Origin: Clostridium niameyense
GTDB lineage: Bacteria > Bacillota > Clostridia > Clostridiales > Clostridiaceae
Direction of reading: 5' to 3'
Length of the DNA stretch: 64,000 bases
NCBI RefSeq assembly: GCF_001243045.1
Contig: NZ_LN849007.1
Span: 2,198,989-2,262,988 of the forward strand
In this document: piece by piece, positions 40,805 to 50,871 of the stretch
How positions within the stretch are numbered: the stretch's first letter is position 1
Layout of the letters: every line of letters starts with the position of its first letter
Program-made: the position numbers and the translations under genes
Notes under the pieces: generated by a model
What the model saw: only the letters and a program-made list of their open reading frames with translations
What the model was told of the DNA's origin: nothing
Database searches by the model: none

Positions 40805-43246
40805 ATGGGTAATTATAGTACACAAATTGATAAGAAATGGCAAAAAAAATGGGAAGACAGTAATCTATATAAATTTGAAGAGTCTGATTCAAAAGAAAAA
40901 TTATATGTTCTTGAAATGTTTTCTTACCCATCAGCTAGTAAACTACATGCAGGTCACTGGTTTAACTATGGACCTGTAGACTCTTGGGCAAGATTTAAGA
41001 GAATGAGAGGATTTAATGTTTTTCAACCAATGGGATTTGATGCTTTTGGCCTTCCTGCAGAGAACTTTGCTATAAAAACAGGTATTCATCCAAAGGATTC
41101 TACATTTAAAAATATAGAAACTATGGAAGAACAACTTAAGGCTATGGGAGCTATGTTTAATTGGGAAAATGAAATAGTAACTTGTTCTCCTGAATATTAT
41201 AAGTGGACTCAATGGGTATTTCTACAATTATATAAAAAAGGTTTAGCTTATAAGAAAAAGGCTCCTGTAAATTGGTGCCCAAGTTGCAACACTGTATTAG
41301 CCAATGAACAAGTTATAGATGGTGAATGTGAAAGATGTAGTAGTCAAGTAGAAAAGAAAAACTTAGAGCAATGGTTCTTAAAAATTACTGATTATGCAGA
41401 TGAACTATTAGAGAAACTTGATGATTTAGATTGGCCAGAGCAAACTAAAGCTATGCAAAGACATTGGATTGGAAAATCCATAGGTGCTGAGGTTAACTTT
41501 AAAGTAGTTGACTCTAATCTAGATTTTAATGTATTCACTACAAGAGCGGATACTTTATTTGGAGTTACTTATGTAGTTTTAGCTCCTGAAAATGAACTAG
41601 TAGATAAAATAACTACCAATGAATATAAAGATAAAGTTAATGAATATAAAGAACAAGCTAAAAATCAATCTGATATAGAAAGACAATCTATAAGTAGAGA
41701 AAAAACAGGGATATTTACAGGATCCTATGCAATTAACCCTATAAGCGGGAAAAAAGTTCCCATATGGGTTGGAGATTATGTTTTGAATACATATGGAACA
41801 GGATGTGTAATGGCAGTTCCAGCTCATGATGAAAGAGATTTTGCCTTTGCTACTAAATATAATCTTCCAATACAAAGAGTTATAGAAGGTGGAGATTCTC
41901 TTCCTTATACAGAATACGGTAAACTAATAAACAGTGAAGATTTTAATGGTTTAGTTGGTGAAGAAGCTATTAAAGCTATAATTAAGAAATTGGAGTCTAT
42001 GGGACTTGGAAAAAGAAAGATTAATTATAGATTAAGAGATTGGCTTATTTCAAGACAAAGATACTGGGGTGCACCAATTCCTATGATTTATTGTGATAAA
42101 TGTGGAATTGTTCCTGTACCTGAAAAAGATTTACCTGTGGAACTTCCATATAATGTAGAATTTTCACCAGACGGAGAATCACCACTTAAAAAATGTGATG
42201 AATTCATGAATACAACTTGCCCTGTATGCGGAGGTCATGCAACAAGAGAAGCTGATACATTAGACACATTTATGTGTTCTTCTTGGTATTACTTAAGATA
42301 TCCAGATAATAATAATTCTGAAGAAGCTTTTAATAAAGAAATAATAGATAGACTTCTTCCTGTAGATAAATATGTAGGTGGTCCTGAACATGCCTGTATG
42401 CATCTTCTATATGCTAGATTCATAACTAAAGCTTTAAGAGATATGGGTTATTTAAACTTTGATGAACCTTTCAAATCTTTAGTTCATCAAGGATTAATAT
42501 TAGGACCAGATGGATTAAAAATGAGTAAATCTAAGGGAAATACTATATCTCCTGATGACTGTATAAATGAATTTGGATCTGACGTATTTAGAATGTATCT
42601 AATGTTTGGTTTCGACTATAGAGAAGGTGGAGCTTGGAGCGACGACGGAATTAAATCTATAGGTAAATTCGTAGATAGAGTAGATAGAATTTTACAATCT
42701 TGTAGAGAAGAACTAGTAAAATCAGAAAATAATAAATCTACTATAGATGCTGAAGAAAAGGATTTAAACTATGTTAGAAACAACTCAATAAAATCTATTA
42801 CAGAAGATGCAGAAAAATTCCAATTTAATACATGCATAGCGAGATTAATGGAATTTACTAATGCTTTATCTAAGTATATTAGTAATAAATCTTTTAAAAA
42901 TCCTAATTTCTTAAAAGATTGTATAAGCGACTTTATAAAGTTACTAGCACCGTTTGCTCCTCATTTTTCCGAAGAACAATGGGAATTAAATGGATTTAAT
43001 TACTCCATATTTAATGAAAAATGGCCTAAATTTGATCCTAAAGGTCTCGTAAAAGATGAAGTAGAAATAGCTGTTCAAATTAACGGAAAAATAAGAGCTA
43101 AAATAAATATTCCATCAAACTTAGTAGAAGATGAAATAAAAGAAGTAGCACTTAATAATGAGGATGTAAAAAATCATATTGGAGACAAAACTGTAAGAAA
43201 AGTTATTGTAGTAAAAAATAGATTAGTTAATATTGTAGCTAAATAA
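40805..43246 (+). CDS. leuS: Leucine-tRNA ligase
   Basis: 813 residues from ATG 40805 after TAGGAGG. Class I signatures: HAGH at residues 48-51 (the HIGH motif) and LKMSKSKGN (KMSKS). A zinc-type Cys cluster [15 protein letters not shown] with CERC lies in the insert, and the CP1 editing domain contains [18 protein letters not shown] and [15 protein letters not shown], which hydrolyses mischarged tRNA. The C-terminal anticodon-binding domain is complete. Under the Leu T-box. Confidence 0.97.
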   Translation: MGNYSTQIDKKWQKKWEDSNLYKFEESDSKEKLYVLEMFSYPSASKLHAGHWFNYGPVDSWARFKRMRGFNVFQPMGFDAFGLPAENFAIKTGIHPKDSTFKNIETMEEQLKAMGAMFNWENEIVTCSPEYYKWTQWVFLQLYKKGLAYKKKAPVNWCPSCNTVLANEQVIDGECERCSSQVEKKNLEQWFLKITDYADELLEKLDDLDWPEQTKAMQRHWIGKSIGAEVNFKVVDSNLDFNVFTTRADTLFGVTYVVLAPENELVDKITTNEYKDKVNEYKEQAKNQSDIERQSISREKTGIFTGSYAINPISGKKVPIWVGDYVLNTYGTGCVMAVPAHDERDFAFATKYNLPIQRVIEGGDSLPYTEYGKLINSEDFNGLVGEEAIKAIIKKLESMGLGKRKINYRLRDWLISRQRYWGAPIPMIYCDKCGIVPVPEKDLPVELPYNVEFSPDGESPLKKCDEFMNTTCPVCGGHATREADTLDTFMCSSWYYLRYPDNNNSEEAFNKEIIDRLLPVDKYVGGPEHACMHLLYARFITKALRDMGYLNFDEPFKSLVHQGLILGPDGLKMSKSKGNTISPDDCINEFGSDVFRMYLMFGFDYREGGAWSDDGIKSIGKFVDRVDRILQSCREELVKSENNKSTIDAEEKDLNYVRNNSIKSITEDAEKFQFNTCIARLMEFTNALSKYISNKSFKNPNFLKDCISDFIKLLAPFAPHFSEEQWELNGFNYSIFNEKWPKFDPKGLVKDEVEIAVQINGKIRAKINIPSNLVEDEIKEVALNNEDVKNHIGDKTVRKVIVVKNRLVNIVAK

Positions 43247-43260
43247 TATTTCTAAAACTT

Positions 43261-43320
43261 AAATTTAAAAGCCTTTAAGCTAAAACTTATATAAGTTTTA
43301 GCCTGAGGCTTTTAAATTTT
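43261..43320 (+). terminator. Terminator after leuS
   Basis: Outer stem AAATTTAAAAGCC with GGCTTTTAAATTT and inner stem GCTAAAACTT with AAGTTTTAGC, then TTTTAT. It can act in both directions toward the convergent synthetase gene. Confidence 0.9.
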
Positions 43321-43330
43321 ATCTTATAAT

Positions 43331-44119
43331 TTACTTGTACATATCTATAGTCTTTTCTGTGGAATATAAAAGATTATTTAGTTCAAATACTTCCCCTTTT
43401 TCTATAAGTTTGTTTAATTGAGCTTGATATCTAGTAGAATCTGCAACCTTACCCATGGATAATAAAGTTAATATATTATTCATTATATCTGATACTAAAC
43501 TAGACTTAACCTCAAACAACTTCTGGGCATCTTTTATTTCATCTTTTATTTCTAGCATTAACTCATCTAATTGAAAAGCAGCATCTGCAGCTGATTTAAG
43601 TTTTAATCTTATATCTGCAGGAATATCATGTTTATACTTGTAATTTAATGAATGTTCTATAGTAGCCCAAAAATTCATAGCTAAAGTTCTTATTTGAAAT
43701 TCTGCTAAAATTTCTATCTCTCCCTCAGCCATATTAACTGGATATTTTATTATCATATGATAACTTCTATAACCACTTTGCTTTACATTGGTTATGTAAT
43801 CTTTCTCATATATTATTTGCATATCCTTTCTCTCTCTAACCAACTTAACTACCTTTTCTATATCGCTTGTAAATTGACACATGATTCTTATACCTGCTAT
43901 ATCTTCCATTTCATAGCCAATTCTATCTAAAGGTATATTAAACTTATTTGCCTTTTCTAATACACTCGATATTTCCTTAACTCTTCCTGTAACAAATTCA
44001 ATAGGTGAATATTCGTTTTTTTGTCTATATTCTTTTCTTATACTTCTAAATTTGACTTTCAACTCTTCTACAGCTTGTTGATAAGGTATTAAAAAAGTTT
44101 TCCATTCTCCTAATGCCAT
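43331..44119 (-). CDS. Small alarmone synthetase (RelA/SpoT-type, YjbM/RelQ-like)
   Basis: 262 residues from ATG 44119, which follows GGGTGGAAGG; an in-frame ATG at 44149 lacks a site. The synthetase domain has FVTGRVKEISSVLEKANK, DIAGIRIMCQF, KQSGYRSYHMIIKYP and EFQIRTLAMNFWATIEHSLNYK, the ordered motifs for ATP and GDP/GTP binding. No HD hydrolase or TGS/ACT domains, so it only synthesises (p)ppGpp. A C-terminal helical region promotes tetramers in relatives. Convergent with leuS. Confidence 0.92.
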   Translation of the reverse strand: MALGEWKTFLIPYQQAVEELKVKFRSIRKEYRQKNEYSPIEFVTGRVKEISSVLEKANKFNIPLDRIGYEMEDIAGIRIMCQFTSDIEKVVKLVRERKDMQIIYEKDYITNVKQSGYRSYHMIIKYPVNMAEGEIEILAEFQIRTLAMNFWATIEHSLNYKYKHDIPADIRLKLKSAADAAFQLDELMLEIKDEIKDAQKLFEVKSSLVSDIMNNILTLLSMGKVADSTRYQAQLNKLIEKGEVFELNNLLYSTEKTIDMYK

Positions 44120-44261
44120 GCCTTCCACCCTTTTCAAAATATGTTTCATTTAAATTTTTAAATATTAATATTATTATACAATATTTATAGTAAATAATAT
44201 AATTTTAATTTAATATTTGATATAATAATACTAATAAAATACTATACTGAAGGTGATAACT

Positions 44262-45125
44262 TTGAATTCTGACTCACATCTGACAAATAAAAATGTACCT
44301 TCACAAAAAACATTTACTTCTAAGTGGGTACCTTTTAAAGAAAATACTCCTGAATGGTTAAGAGAGAAAAATCTTTTATATAATAAAGAAGTTACTTGTC
44401 CTGTTTGTGGAAATGTTTTTAAAGTCAAAGCAGTAAAAACTTCCGCTTATAGAATGATAAAAAAGGATACAGATCTTTTTATAAGATATTCTGTTGTTAA
44501 TCCTTACTTTTATGATGTTTGGCTTTGTAGCAGTTGTGGCTATGCAGCTATGAAATCTGATTTTAATAAAATAAGAAATTTTCAACTAGATGCAGTAAAA
44601 GAGCGAATTACTCCTACTTGGAATCACAAAGAATATCCTGAAGTTTATAATATTGATATTGCCATTGAACGCTATAAAATTTCTCTTTTAAATTACGTAG
44701 TAATAGAATCTAGGTGGAGCGCAAAAGCTATGAACTCCTTAAAATTGTCCTGGATGTATAGGCTTAAAAATAACCTATCAAAAGAAACTTTGTTTTTAAA
44801 TCAAGCTTTACAAGCTTTTAAAGAAGCTTATTCCTCTGAAAACTTCCCCATATATGGCATGGATAAATACACTACTATGTATCTTATAGGAGAACTATTA
44901 AGAAGAACAGGAAATTCTGATGAGGCATTAAGATGGTTGAGCAACGTTGTAACTTCTCACGGAATAAATATTAGATTAAAAAATTTAGCTCGTGATCAAA
45001 AAGACTTAATAAAGGAAGAAAAATTAACAGAAATTAACTCTAATATAGATAAAACTATACAGGAAGATACTAATATAAAAAAAGATAAGAAAATAGGATT
45101 TTTTTCAAGGTTCTTTAAAAAGTAA
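44262..45125 (+). CDS. DUF2225 family protein
   Basis: 287 residues from TTG 44262, four bases after GGTGAT; an in-frame GTG at 44253 overlaps the site. A zinc-ribbon-like part (VTCPVCGNVFKVKAVKTSAY, VWLCSSCGYAAMKSDF) has two CxxC pairs. TPR-like helices follow (AIERYKISLLNYVVIESRWS, GNSDEALRWLSNVVT), then a Lys-rich hydrophilic tail ending in FFSRFFKK. DUF2225 is typical of clostridia and related bacteria and its function is unknown. Monocistronic. Confidence 0.88.
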   Translation: MNSDSHLTNKNVPSQKTFTSKWVPFKENTPEWLREKNLLYNKEVTCPVCGNVFKVKAVKTSAYRMIKKDTDLFIRYSVVNPYFYDVWLCSSCGYAAMKSDFNKIRNFQLDAVKERITPTWNHKEYPEVYNIDIAIERYKISLLNYVVIESRWSAKAMNSLKLSWMYRLKNNLSKETLFLNQALQAFKEAYSSENFPIYGMDKYTTMYLIGELLRRTGNSDEALRWLSNVVTSHGINIRLKNLARDQKDLIKEEKLTEINSNIDKTIQEDTNIKKDKKIGFFSRFFKK

Positions 45126-45156
45126 ACCCATGTAGAAAAATACTACATGGGTTTTT
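45124..45156. terminator. Terminator after DUF2225 gene
   Basis: AAACCCATGTAG pairs with CTACATGGGTTT (45124-45135/45143-45154), then TTTTT. Between convergent genes, so it can serve both. Confidence 0.92.
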
Positions 45157-45165
45157 ATTATAATT

Positions 45166-47619
45166 TTATATAAATAAATTTACATTAGAATCTTCCGCTT
45201 CACCTAAATAGTAGCCTACACCGCCGACTTTTACACCCTCTATCAATTCTTCCTTTTTTATTCCCATAACATCCATAGACATCTGACATGCTACTATATT
45301 TATTCCGCTTTCTATGGCTATATTAATTAATTCTTCTAAAGAAGAGATATTTTTATCTTTCATTACCTTCCTTATCATTTTAGGTCCCATTCCCATCATG
45401 TTCATTTTAGATAATTTTAATTTTTCACTTCCTCTTGGCATCATAGAAGCAAACATTTTATCTAAAATACCCTTTTTAACATGAACTTTTTTTGGTCTTC
45501 TAAGTATATTAAGTCCCCAAAAAGTAAAGAACATAGTAACTTTTTTTCCCATGGATAATGCTCCATTAGCTATAACAAAAGATGCAATAGCCTTATCTAA
45601 ATCTCCACTAAATACTACTATAGTTTTATTATCTTTTTGTAGATTATTATTTTCTACCTTTGTTTTTTCTTTACTTAAACTTATATCTTCTTTACCCTTT
45701 CTTATAAAAGCTGTTACTATCCCCTTTTCTCTATTCCTTGATATTAATTCATTATTTGTTCTTTCACACCAAGATTTTATATCTTCATAAAAACCTGGAT
45801 CTGAAGCTTTAACTTTTAGAACATTATAAGGATTCATTTCATTTACATAAGAATTAACTTTCATTAAAGGTCCAGGGCAACTTAATCCACAAGCATCTAA
45901 TAACAATTCCTCTTCAACTTTCATATTTTCAGTTTGTTCTTTATTGCTATTTTCTATGTTATTAAATTTTTTAGGAACAAATTTACTCATAATATAAGTT
46001 TTATATCCTCCATTTAAATTTTTAACTTTATATCCATTACTCATTAAAATTCTAGCCGCTATATATCCTCTAAGCCCTATTTGACAATAAGTCCATATTT
46101 CCTTGTTCTTTGGAAGTTCATTTATTTTATTTCTTAATTCATTTAAAGGTATATTTATGGCACCTTTTATAGTTCCATTTTTTACTTCAATTTCATCTCT
46201 TACATCCAAAAGTAATACTTTATTATCATCCCTAAAGTCTATATATTCTCCCCTTATATTTTCTACTTTACCTGTTAAAACATTTTCTGCTACAAAACCT
46301 ATAACATTTACAGGATCTTTAGCTGAAGAATAAGGAGGTGCATAACTTAACTCCAACTCTTCCAAATCATATATAGTACCCTGAAGTCTTATAGTTGTTG
46401 CTATATCATCTATTCTTTTATCAACACCATCATAGCCAAAAGCCTCAGCCCCTAAAATTTTTCCATCCTTATCAAATATAAGTTTTAAGCTAATAGGAGT
46501 AGCCCCCCCATAGTAACTAGCGTGAGATTGTACGTGTATATACACAACTTCATAGGAAATATTATATTTTTTTAAGGTTCTTTCATTATTCCCTGTGCTA
46601 GCCCCTGTAATATCAAATATTTTAATTATAGCTGTTCCCTGAGTTCCTCTATAGGTAGAATTAAATCCACATATATTATTTGCTGCAATTCTTCCTTGTT
46701 TATTCGCTGGCCCAGCCAAAGCTATGGATGTTTTATTTTTATTAATATAGTCTACTACTTCTATGGCATCTCCTACCGCATATATACCCTCTATGTTAGT
46801 TTTCATATGCTCATCTACTAGTATATGACCTTTAGAACCCAATTCTATACCCGTATTCCTTAGAAAATAAGTATCTGGCTTAACCCCTATAGCTAAAATA
46901 ACTATATCTGTATTAAGTTCTTTTCCATCTTCCAAAGTTATATTTATTTTATCATTCAGTTCCTTAAATTTCTTTACTCCATTCTCTAGTATTAATCCTA
47001 TCCCATTATCCTCTAATTCTTTTTCTGCAAAAGTTACCATATCAAAATCAAATGGGCTCAATATGTGAGGAGCCGCTTCTACTAAAACTACTCCTAACCC
47101 TCTTTTTTTAAGGTTTTCTGCCATTTCTACACCTATATACCCTCCACCTATTACTACAGCACTTTTGACATTTTCTCTATCCACATATTTTTTTATTTTA
47201 TCTGTATCAGCTATATTTCTTAGTTGGAGTATTCTATCATTATCTATGCCCTCTATTGCTGGTTTTAAAGGACTAGCACCAGGAGATAAAATTATATAAT
47301 CATAATCTTCTTCATATATACCATTTTCTTTACTATTTACAGTAACTTTTTTATTGTCAGCATCTATACTTATAACTTCACTATTAATTCTTACATCTAT
47401 ATTAAATTTAGCCTTCATAGCTTCAGGGGTTTGAACCAATAAATTATCTCTATTTTTTATAGTTTCCCCAATATAATAAGGTAACCCACAATTGGCAAAA
47501 GAAATATGCTCTCCTCTTTCAAACATTATTATTTTTGCATTTTCATCAAGTCGTCTAAGTCTTGCAGCAGCAGAAGCGCCTCCTGCTACACCTCCTATAA
47601 TTAAAACTTTTTTTGTCAT
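45166..47619 (-). CDS. CoA-disulfide reductase-like flavoprotein fused to rhodanese, TusA and DsrE domains
   Basis: 817 residues, four modules. (1) FAD/NAD(P) oxidoreductase (1-445): VLIIGGVAGGASAAARLRRL, active-site Cys in SFANCGLPYYIGE, VVIGGGYIGVEMAENLKKRG and GIYAVGDAIEVVDY. (2) Rhodanese (about 455-555) with Cys in WTYCQIGLRGYIAA. (3) TusA/SirA (about 575-650) with CGLSCPGPLMKVNSYV. (4) DsrE/DsrF-like (about 665-817) with VVFSGDLDKAIASFVIANGA. Together they suggest persulfide or CoA-disulfide reduction with sulfur relay. Controlled by the ArsR gene 41 bases upstream. Confidence 0.9.
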   Translation of the reverse strand: MTKKVLIIGGVAGGASAAARLRRLDENAKIIMFERGEHISFANCGLPYYIGETIKNRDNLLVQTPEAMKAKFNIDVRINSEVISIDADNKKVTVNSKENGIYEEDYDYIILSPGASPLKPAIEGIDNDRILQLRNIADTDKIKKYVDRENVKSAVVIGGGYIGVEMAENLKKRGLGVVLVEAAPHILSPFDFDMVTFAEKELEDNGIGLILENGVKKFKELNDKINITLEDGKELNTDIVILAIGVKPDTYFLRNTGIELGSKGHILVDEHMKTNIEGIYAVGDAIEVVDYINKNKTSIALAGPANKQGRIAANNICGFNSTYRGTQGTAIIKIFDITGASTGNNERTLKKYNISYEVVYIHVQSHASYYGGATPISLKLIFDKDGKILGAEAFGYDGVDKRIDDIATTIRLQGTIYDLEELELSYAPPYSSAKDPVNVIGFVAENVLTGKVENIRGEYIDFRDDNKVLLLDVRDEIEVKNGTIKGAINIPLNELRNKINELPKNKEIWTYCQIGLRGYIAARILMSNGYKVKNLNGGYKTYIMSKFVPKKFNNIENSNKEQTENMKVEEELLLDACGLSCPGPLMKVNSYVNEMNPYNVLKVKASDPGFYEDIKSWCERTNNELISRNREKGIVTAFIRKGKEDISLSKEKTKVENNNLQKDNKTIVVFSGDLDKAIASFVIANGALSMGKKVTMFFTFWGLNILRRPKKVHVKKGILDKMFASMMPRGSEKLKLSKMNMMGMGPKMIRKVMKDKNISSLEELINIAIESGINIVACQMSMDVMGIKKEELIEGVKVGGVGYYLGEAEDSNVNLFI

Positions 47620-47660
47620 TTAAGGAATCCTCCCAATAAAATTATTTTTATTTAAACTAT

Positions 47661-47945
47661 CTAATCTTCTTTAAAAAGTAATTCCACTATAGCCTTAACC
47701 CTTTCATCACATACACGATAATTTATTTCTAAACCATTTCTCTCTCCTTTTATTATTCCTGCAGTTCTTAATTTTTGAAGATGCTGAGATATTGTAGATT
47801 GAGGTATTTCTAAACAATCTTGCATATGCGTTACATTACATTTCCCCTTCTCCAGTAAGCCTTTTATTATGCATATTCTTACTGGATGAGCTAAAACTTT
47901 TAATAGCTCTGCTGTATCATTATAAATCTCAAAATTTTTTTCCAT
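47661..47945 (-). CDS. ArsR-family regulator, likely thiol/persulfide sensor
   Basis: 94 residues, one winged-helix ArsR domain (LLKVLAHPVRICIIKGLLEK, CLEIPQSTISQHLQKLRTAG). Cys at 25, 36, 44 and 79. The spacing differs from ArsR/SmtB metal sites and recalls two-Cys sulfide/persulfide sensors of this family, such as BigR and SqrR. It precedes the sulfur-handling flavoprotein on one transcript and probably represses it. GAGGTAG site; promoter at 48004-48032. Confidence 0.85.
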   Translation of the reverse strand: MEKNFEIYNDTAELLKVLAHPVRICIIKGLLEKGKCNVTHMQDCLEIPQSTISQHLQKLRTAGIIKGERNGLEINYRVCDERVKAIVELLFKED

Positions 47946-48003
47946 TAGTCTACCTCTTTCTTAATTTAATATAGTATTATTTTTATAATATTATTATATT
48001 CAT

Positions 48004-48032
48004 ATATTACGATATAGTGATATATATGTCAA
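48004..48032 (-). promoter_or_regulatory. Promoter of the arsR - flavoprotein operon
   Basis: TTGACA (48032-48027) and TAATAT (48009-48004) with 17-base spacing on the minus strand. The AT-rich spacer (ATATATCACTATATCG) has dyad character as expected for an ArsR operator. Confidence 0.7.
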
Positions 48033-48040
48033 TAAAAATT

Positions 48041-48066
48041 CCCGTAAAATTATATTATTTTTACGG
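48041..48066 (-). terminator. Terminator overlapping the end of the metallophosphoesterase gene
   Basis: CCCGTAAAA (48041-48049) pairs with TTTTACGGG (48058-48066). The 5' arm on the minus strand encodes the last residues and the stop codon lies in the loop; T-rich tail follows. Confidence 0.85.
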
Positions 48067-48736
48067 GATCAAAATTTATATAATCACAAGAAGTAAGATA
48101 ATACTCTACTCCATCTTTTACTCCTTCAAATGCTTTCTTAGTGCTAGGGCCATGCAAGTGACCATAAATAACTTTACTAACTTTATATTCCTTAAAAACT
48201 TCTGTAAAATCGGATTCATCAAAATTTTCATTAGTAGGAGGGTAGTGCATCATTACTATAAATTTATTTATATTTTGTTTTTTAGCAGCCTCTAACGATA
48301 GCTTCAATCTTATGATCTCTCTATTATATACTTTTTCATCATGTTGAGTAAAATTATCAGAAGTTCTAGCTATCCATCCTCTTGTACCACATATAGCATA
48401 GTCTTCATACTTAAAAAAATTATTTTGTATAAAATTCATATCTTCATACAAATTATTTAATTTACTAATAGATGTCCACCAATAATCATGGTTACCTTTT
48501 ATTAGTATTTTCTTTCCTGGTAAATTATGAATCCATTTTAAATCTTCCAAGCCTTCTTCCATATTAATAGACCAAGATATATCTCCTGCTATAAGCACAG
48601 TATCTTCTTCTGTTATTTTATTTTCCCAATTTTTCTTTATTTTTTCGTGATGATTATTCCAATTATCACCAAATATATCCATAGGTTTATCTTCGTTAAA
48701 CGCTAAGTGCAAATCTGATATTGCATATAATGACAA
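48050..48736 (-). CDS. Metallophosphoesterase (calcineurin-like)
   Basis: 228 residues from TTG 48736 after GGGGTGGAT; an in-frame GTG at 48745 overlaps the site. Metal motifs in order: AISDLHLAFN, VLIAGDISWS, LIKGNHDYWW, VMMHYPP and VIYGHLHGPS. These give the D-H / D / N-H / H / H-X-H dimetal centre. The substrate is unknown (UDP-sugar, nucleotide or phosphodiester). It starts 11 bases after the FlhB-like gene and ends in its own terminator. Confidence 0.9.
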   Translation of the reverse strand: MSLYAISDLHLAFNEDKPMDIFGDNWNNHHEKIKKNWENKITEEDTVLIAGDISWSINMEEGLEDLKWIHNLPGKKILIKGNHDYWWTSISKLNNLYEDMNFIQNNFFKYEDYAICGTRGWIARTSDNFTQHDEKVYNREIIRLKLSLEAAKKQNINKFIVMMHYPPTNENFDESDFTEVFKEYKVSKVIYGHLHGPSTKKAFEGVKDGVEYYLTSCDYINFDPVKII

Positions 48737-48747
48737 TGTATCCACCC

Positions 48748-49011
48748 CTATTTTTTTATATTATTATCTAAATCCATAACATAAGCTATTACCTTAGCTA
48801 CTGCATCATATAATTCATAAGGTACTGAGTTTCCTACGTCTACATTAGTCAAAAGTTCTGTAAGTTCCTTATCATAAACTATAGGCACTTTATTTTCACT
48901 AGCCTTTTCTATGATTTTATCAGCTATATGTCCCATACCAGCTGCACTTACTATAGGTGCTTCATAATTTTGTTCATATTTTAAAGCTGCGGCCTTTTTT
49001 CTTTGTCCCAC
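48748..49011 (-). CDS. FlhB C-terminal domain-like protein (YlqH/FlhX type)
   Basis: 87 residues from GTG 49011, four bases after GGTGAT; an ATG at 49017 is the alternative. The sequence matches the cytoplasmic C-terminal domain of FlhB/YscU-type export switches (RKKAAALKYEQNYEAPIVSAAG, ADKIIEKASENKVPIVYDKE, GNSVPYELYDAVAKVI), but lacks the membrane part and the NPTH autocleavage motif (here NYEAPI). Found next to FliK-like genes in B. subtilis (ylqG-ylqH) and clostridia, often away from the main flagellar cluster. Confidence 0.88.
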   Translation of the reverse strand: MGQRKKAAALKYEQNYEAPIVSAAGMGHIADKIIEKASENKVPIVYDKELTELLTNVDVGNSVPYELYDAVAKVIAYVMDLDNNIKK

Positions 49012-49035
49012 AATCATCACCTAACCTTTTTGAAA

Positions 49036-50613
49036 CTAAACTCTAGCATTAATAGTACCTAAATTATTATCATTAAAAAATTCTCTAGAATTTGATAAAT
49101 TTAAATCATCTAATTTTTCTTCAACCTTAATACTAATACTATAACCCATAGTCATTAAATCTTCTACTAATTTATTTTTTTTAGAGTTTACATATTTCAT
49201 CCATTCCTCATTAGTTTTTATGTTTACGTCCATATTAAAATTTGTTACTTTTATATAGGCATCTACTATACCCATATTCTCAGTTGTAATAGATGTAGCT
49301 ATTTTAACATTCTTTTTATCAATTTGTTTTCCTTTTCCTCGTTCATCTTTTATAATAATTTTACATTCATAATCTTTATTTTGTAAATTCAATGGAACAT
49401 CCATATAATAATATTCATTAGATATAGTATTAAACATCTTAAAATTATTTATATTATTTTTTAAACTACCTATTATTTTATCATATAATTGTGAGTTATT
49501 ATTACTATCAGATGAATTACTTATAAGTTCCTTTATAATATTTTTCATATCTAAAGTTTTACCACTTATTTCATTTTTTATTTCAGTAAATTTATCTAAA
49601 ACCTGTTTATTGGCTTTATCTATATTAATAGCATTTTTTAAATCACTACTAATATTTTTTTCTATATCTTTATTTTCTATTGTATTTTTATCTGATGAAT
49701 CTTTGGTATTTAAAATTTGTTTTTCCTTATCTGTTAACTCTTTTTCAATAAGATTTAATTTTTCTAAAGGCATTTCTTGTAGCAACTGTTTAGCTATATT
49801 TATATTTTCTTCTTTATTTGAGTATATTAAACTTTTAATATTACTTAAAACTTCACTTTTATCTATCTCTACATTTATTGCTTTACCACTCATATTATTG
49901 TCCCTAATATCACTATCTAACTGCTGTAGATCATTATATATTGTATGATTTTCCTTAAATACTTCTCTAAAACTTTTTATATTTTCTGGAGTTAAATCAA
50001 CACTATTTTCTATAAGAGTTAAAATATCATCTTGATTTATATTTTTAAATTCATCAATTAAATTTGTAATAATATTTTTAACATTTTGTCCTTCTTCACT
50101 CTGTAAATCTATATTTCTACTTTCTAAATATCTATCTATAAATATATTTCCTTCCTCTGGATTTTGTTTTAATTTATCTATAAAATCTGATAAATTCATT
50201 ACCTTAAATATATTTTCCTTAGTTAATGGAATATTATGCTTAACCATCTTTTCTAATACTTCATATTGTGTCTCACTTAAATCTATATTTTCTTTTAATA
50301 AAAGAGTGTCTATAGAGTCATTTTCTTTAGATTTATTTTCCAAGACATTTGTACTTAAAAGCTCTAATAATAACTTTCCTTCTTCAAATCCAGTTACCTT
50401 AAATTTAGCAAGACCTTCTGGTAAGTAATTTTCAAAGTCATCTAGAGAAGCAACAAATTCCCATCCATCTAACAATTTTAATAATATATCATTATCTTCT
50501 CCTCTATTTACTATTCTTGCAACAAATACTTCATCTATATCAAAAGATAGTTTACTAGAAATTTTTCTTGTGTTAGAAGCATAAGCTCCATTTATATTCC
50601 CAATAATAGGCAT
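49036..50613 (-). CDS. YlqG/FliK-like protein (flagellar hook-length control related)
   Basis: 525 residues from ATG 50613, six bases after GAGGTG; an in-frame GTG at 50622 lies in the site. A beta-rich start (DEVFVARIVNRGEDNDILLK) precedes a long Lys/Asn/Asp/Ser-rich low-complexity helical middle (about 120-370) and a C-terminal FliK-like domain (MDVPLNLQNKDYECKIII, IVDAYIKVTNFNMDVNIKT). With the FlhB-like partner directly downstream it suggests a role in export substrate control, though hook genes are not nearby. Confidence 0.8.
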   Translation of the reverse strand: MPIIGNINGAYASNTRKISSKLSFDIDEVFVARIVNRGEDNDILLKLLDGWEFVASLDDFENYLPEGLAKFKVTGFEEGKLLLELLSTNVLENKSKENDSIDTLLLKENIDLSETQYEVLEKMVKHNIPLTKENIFKVMNLSDFIDKLKQNPEEGNIFIDRYLESRNIDLQSEEGQNVKNIITNLIDEFKNINQDDILTLIENSVDLTPENIKSFREVFKENHTIYNDLQQLDSDIRDNNMSGKAINVEIDKSEVLSNIKSLIYSNKEENINIAKQLLQEMPLEKLNLIEKELTDKEKQILNTKDSSDKNTIENKDIEKNISSDLKNAINIDKANKQVLDKFTEIKNEISGKTLDMKNIIKELISNSSDSNNNSQLYDKIIGSLKNNINNFKMFNTISNEYYYMDVPLNLQNKDYECKIIIKDERGKGKQIDKKNVKIATSITTENMGIVDAYIKVTNFNMDVNIKTNEEWMKYVNSKKNKLVEDLMTMGYSISIKVEEKLDDLNLSNSREFFNDNNLGTINARV

Positions 50614-50871
50614 AATTTTCACCTCTTAAATAATTTACTTTATTATCGTATAAATCTATAAGTTCCTAAAGTAACCAATTCACAGAACATTATTTTTAGT
50701 TTTATTCTCTAATAGAGAACCCTGGCAAAATAAATTATTATATAAAAATATTTTTAAGTAACAGCAAATATACTATAATGATTAAGTTTTTAAATAAATT
50801 TTTACTATAAAATAAAAAGGAGTTTCTCATATTGCATTTTATGCTTTGTGAGTTAACCCCTTAAAATACTA

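Noticed and set aside
50815-50865. Ten-codon plus-strand ORF after AAGGAG upstream of ribU's 3' end
   Set aside because: Too short and in a region with no plus-strand gene downstream; no sign of a leader peptide system.
50614-50871. Sigma-D type promoter for the FliK-like gene
   Set aside because: No TAAA-N15-GCCGATAA-like sequence is present in the intergenic region.
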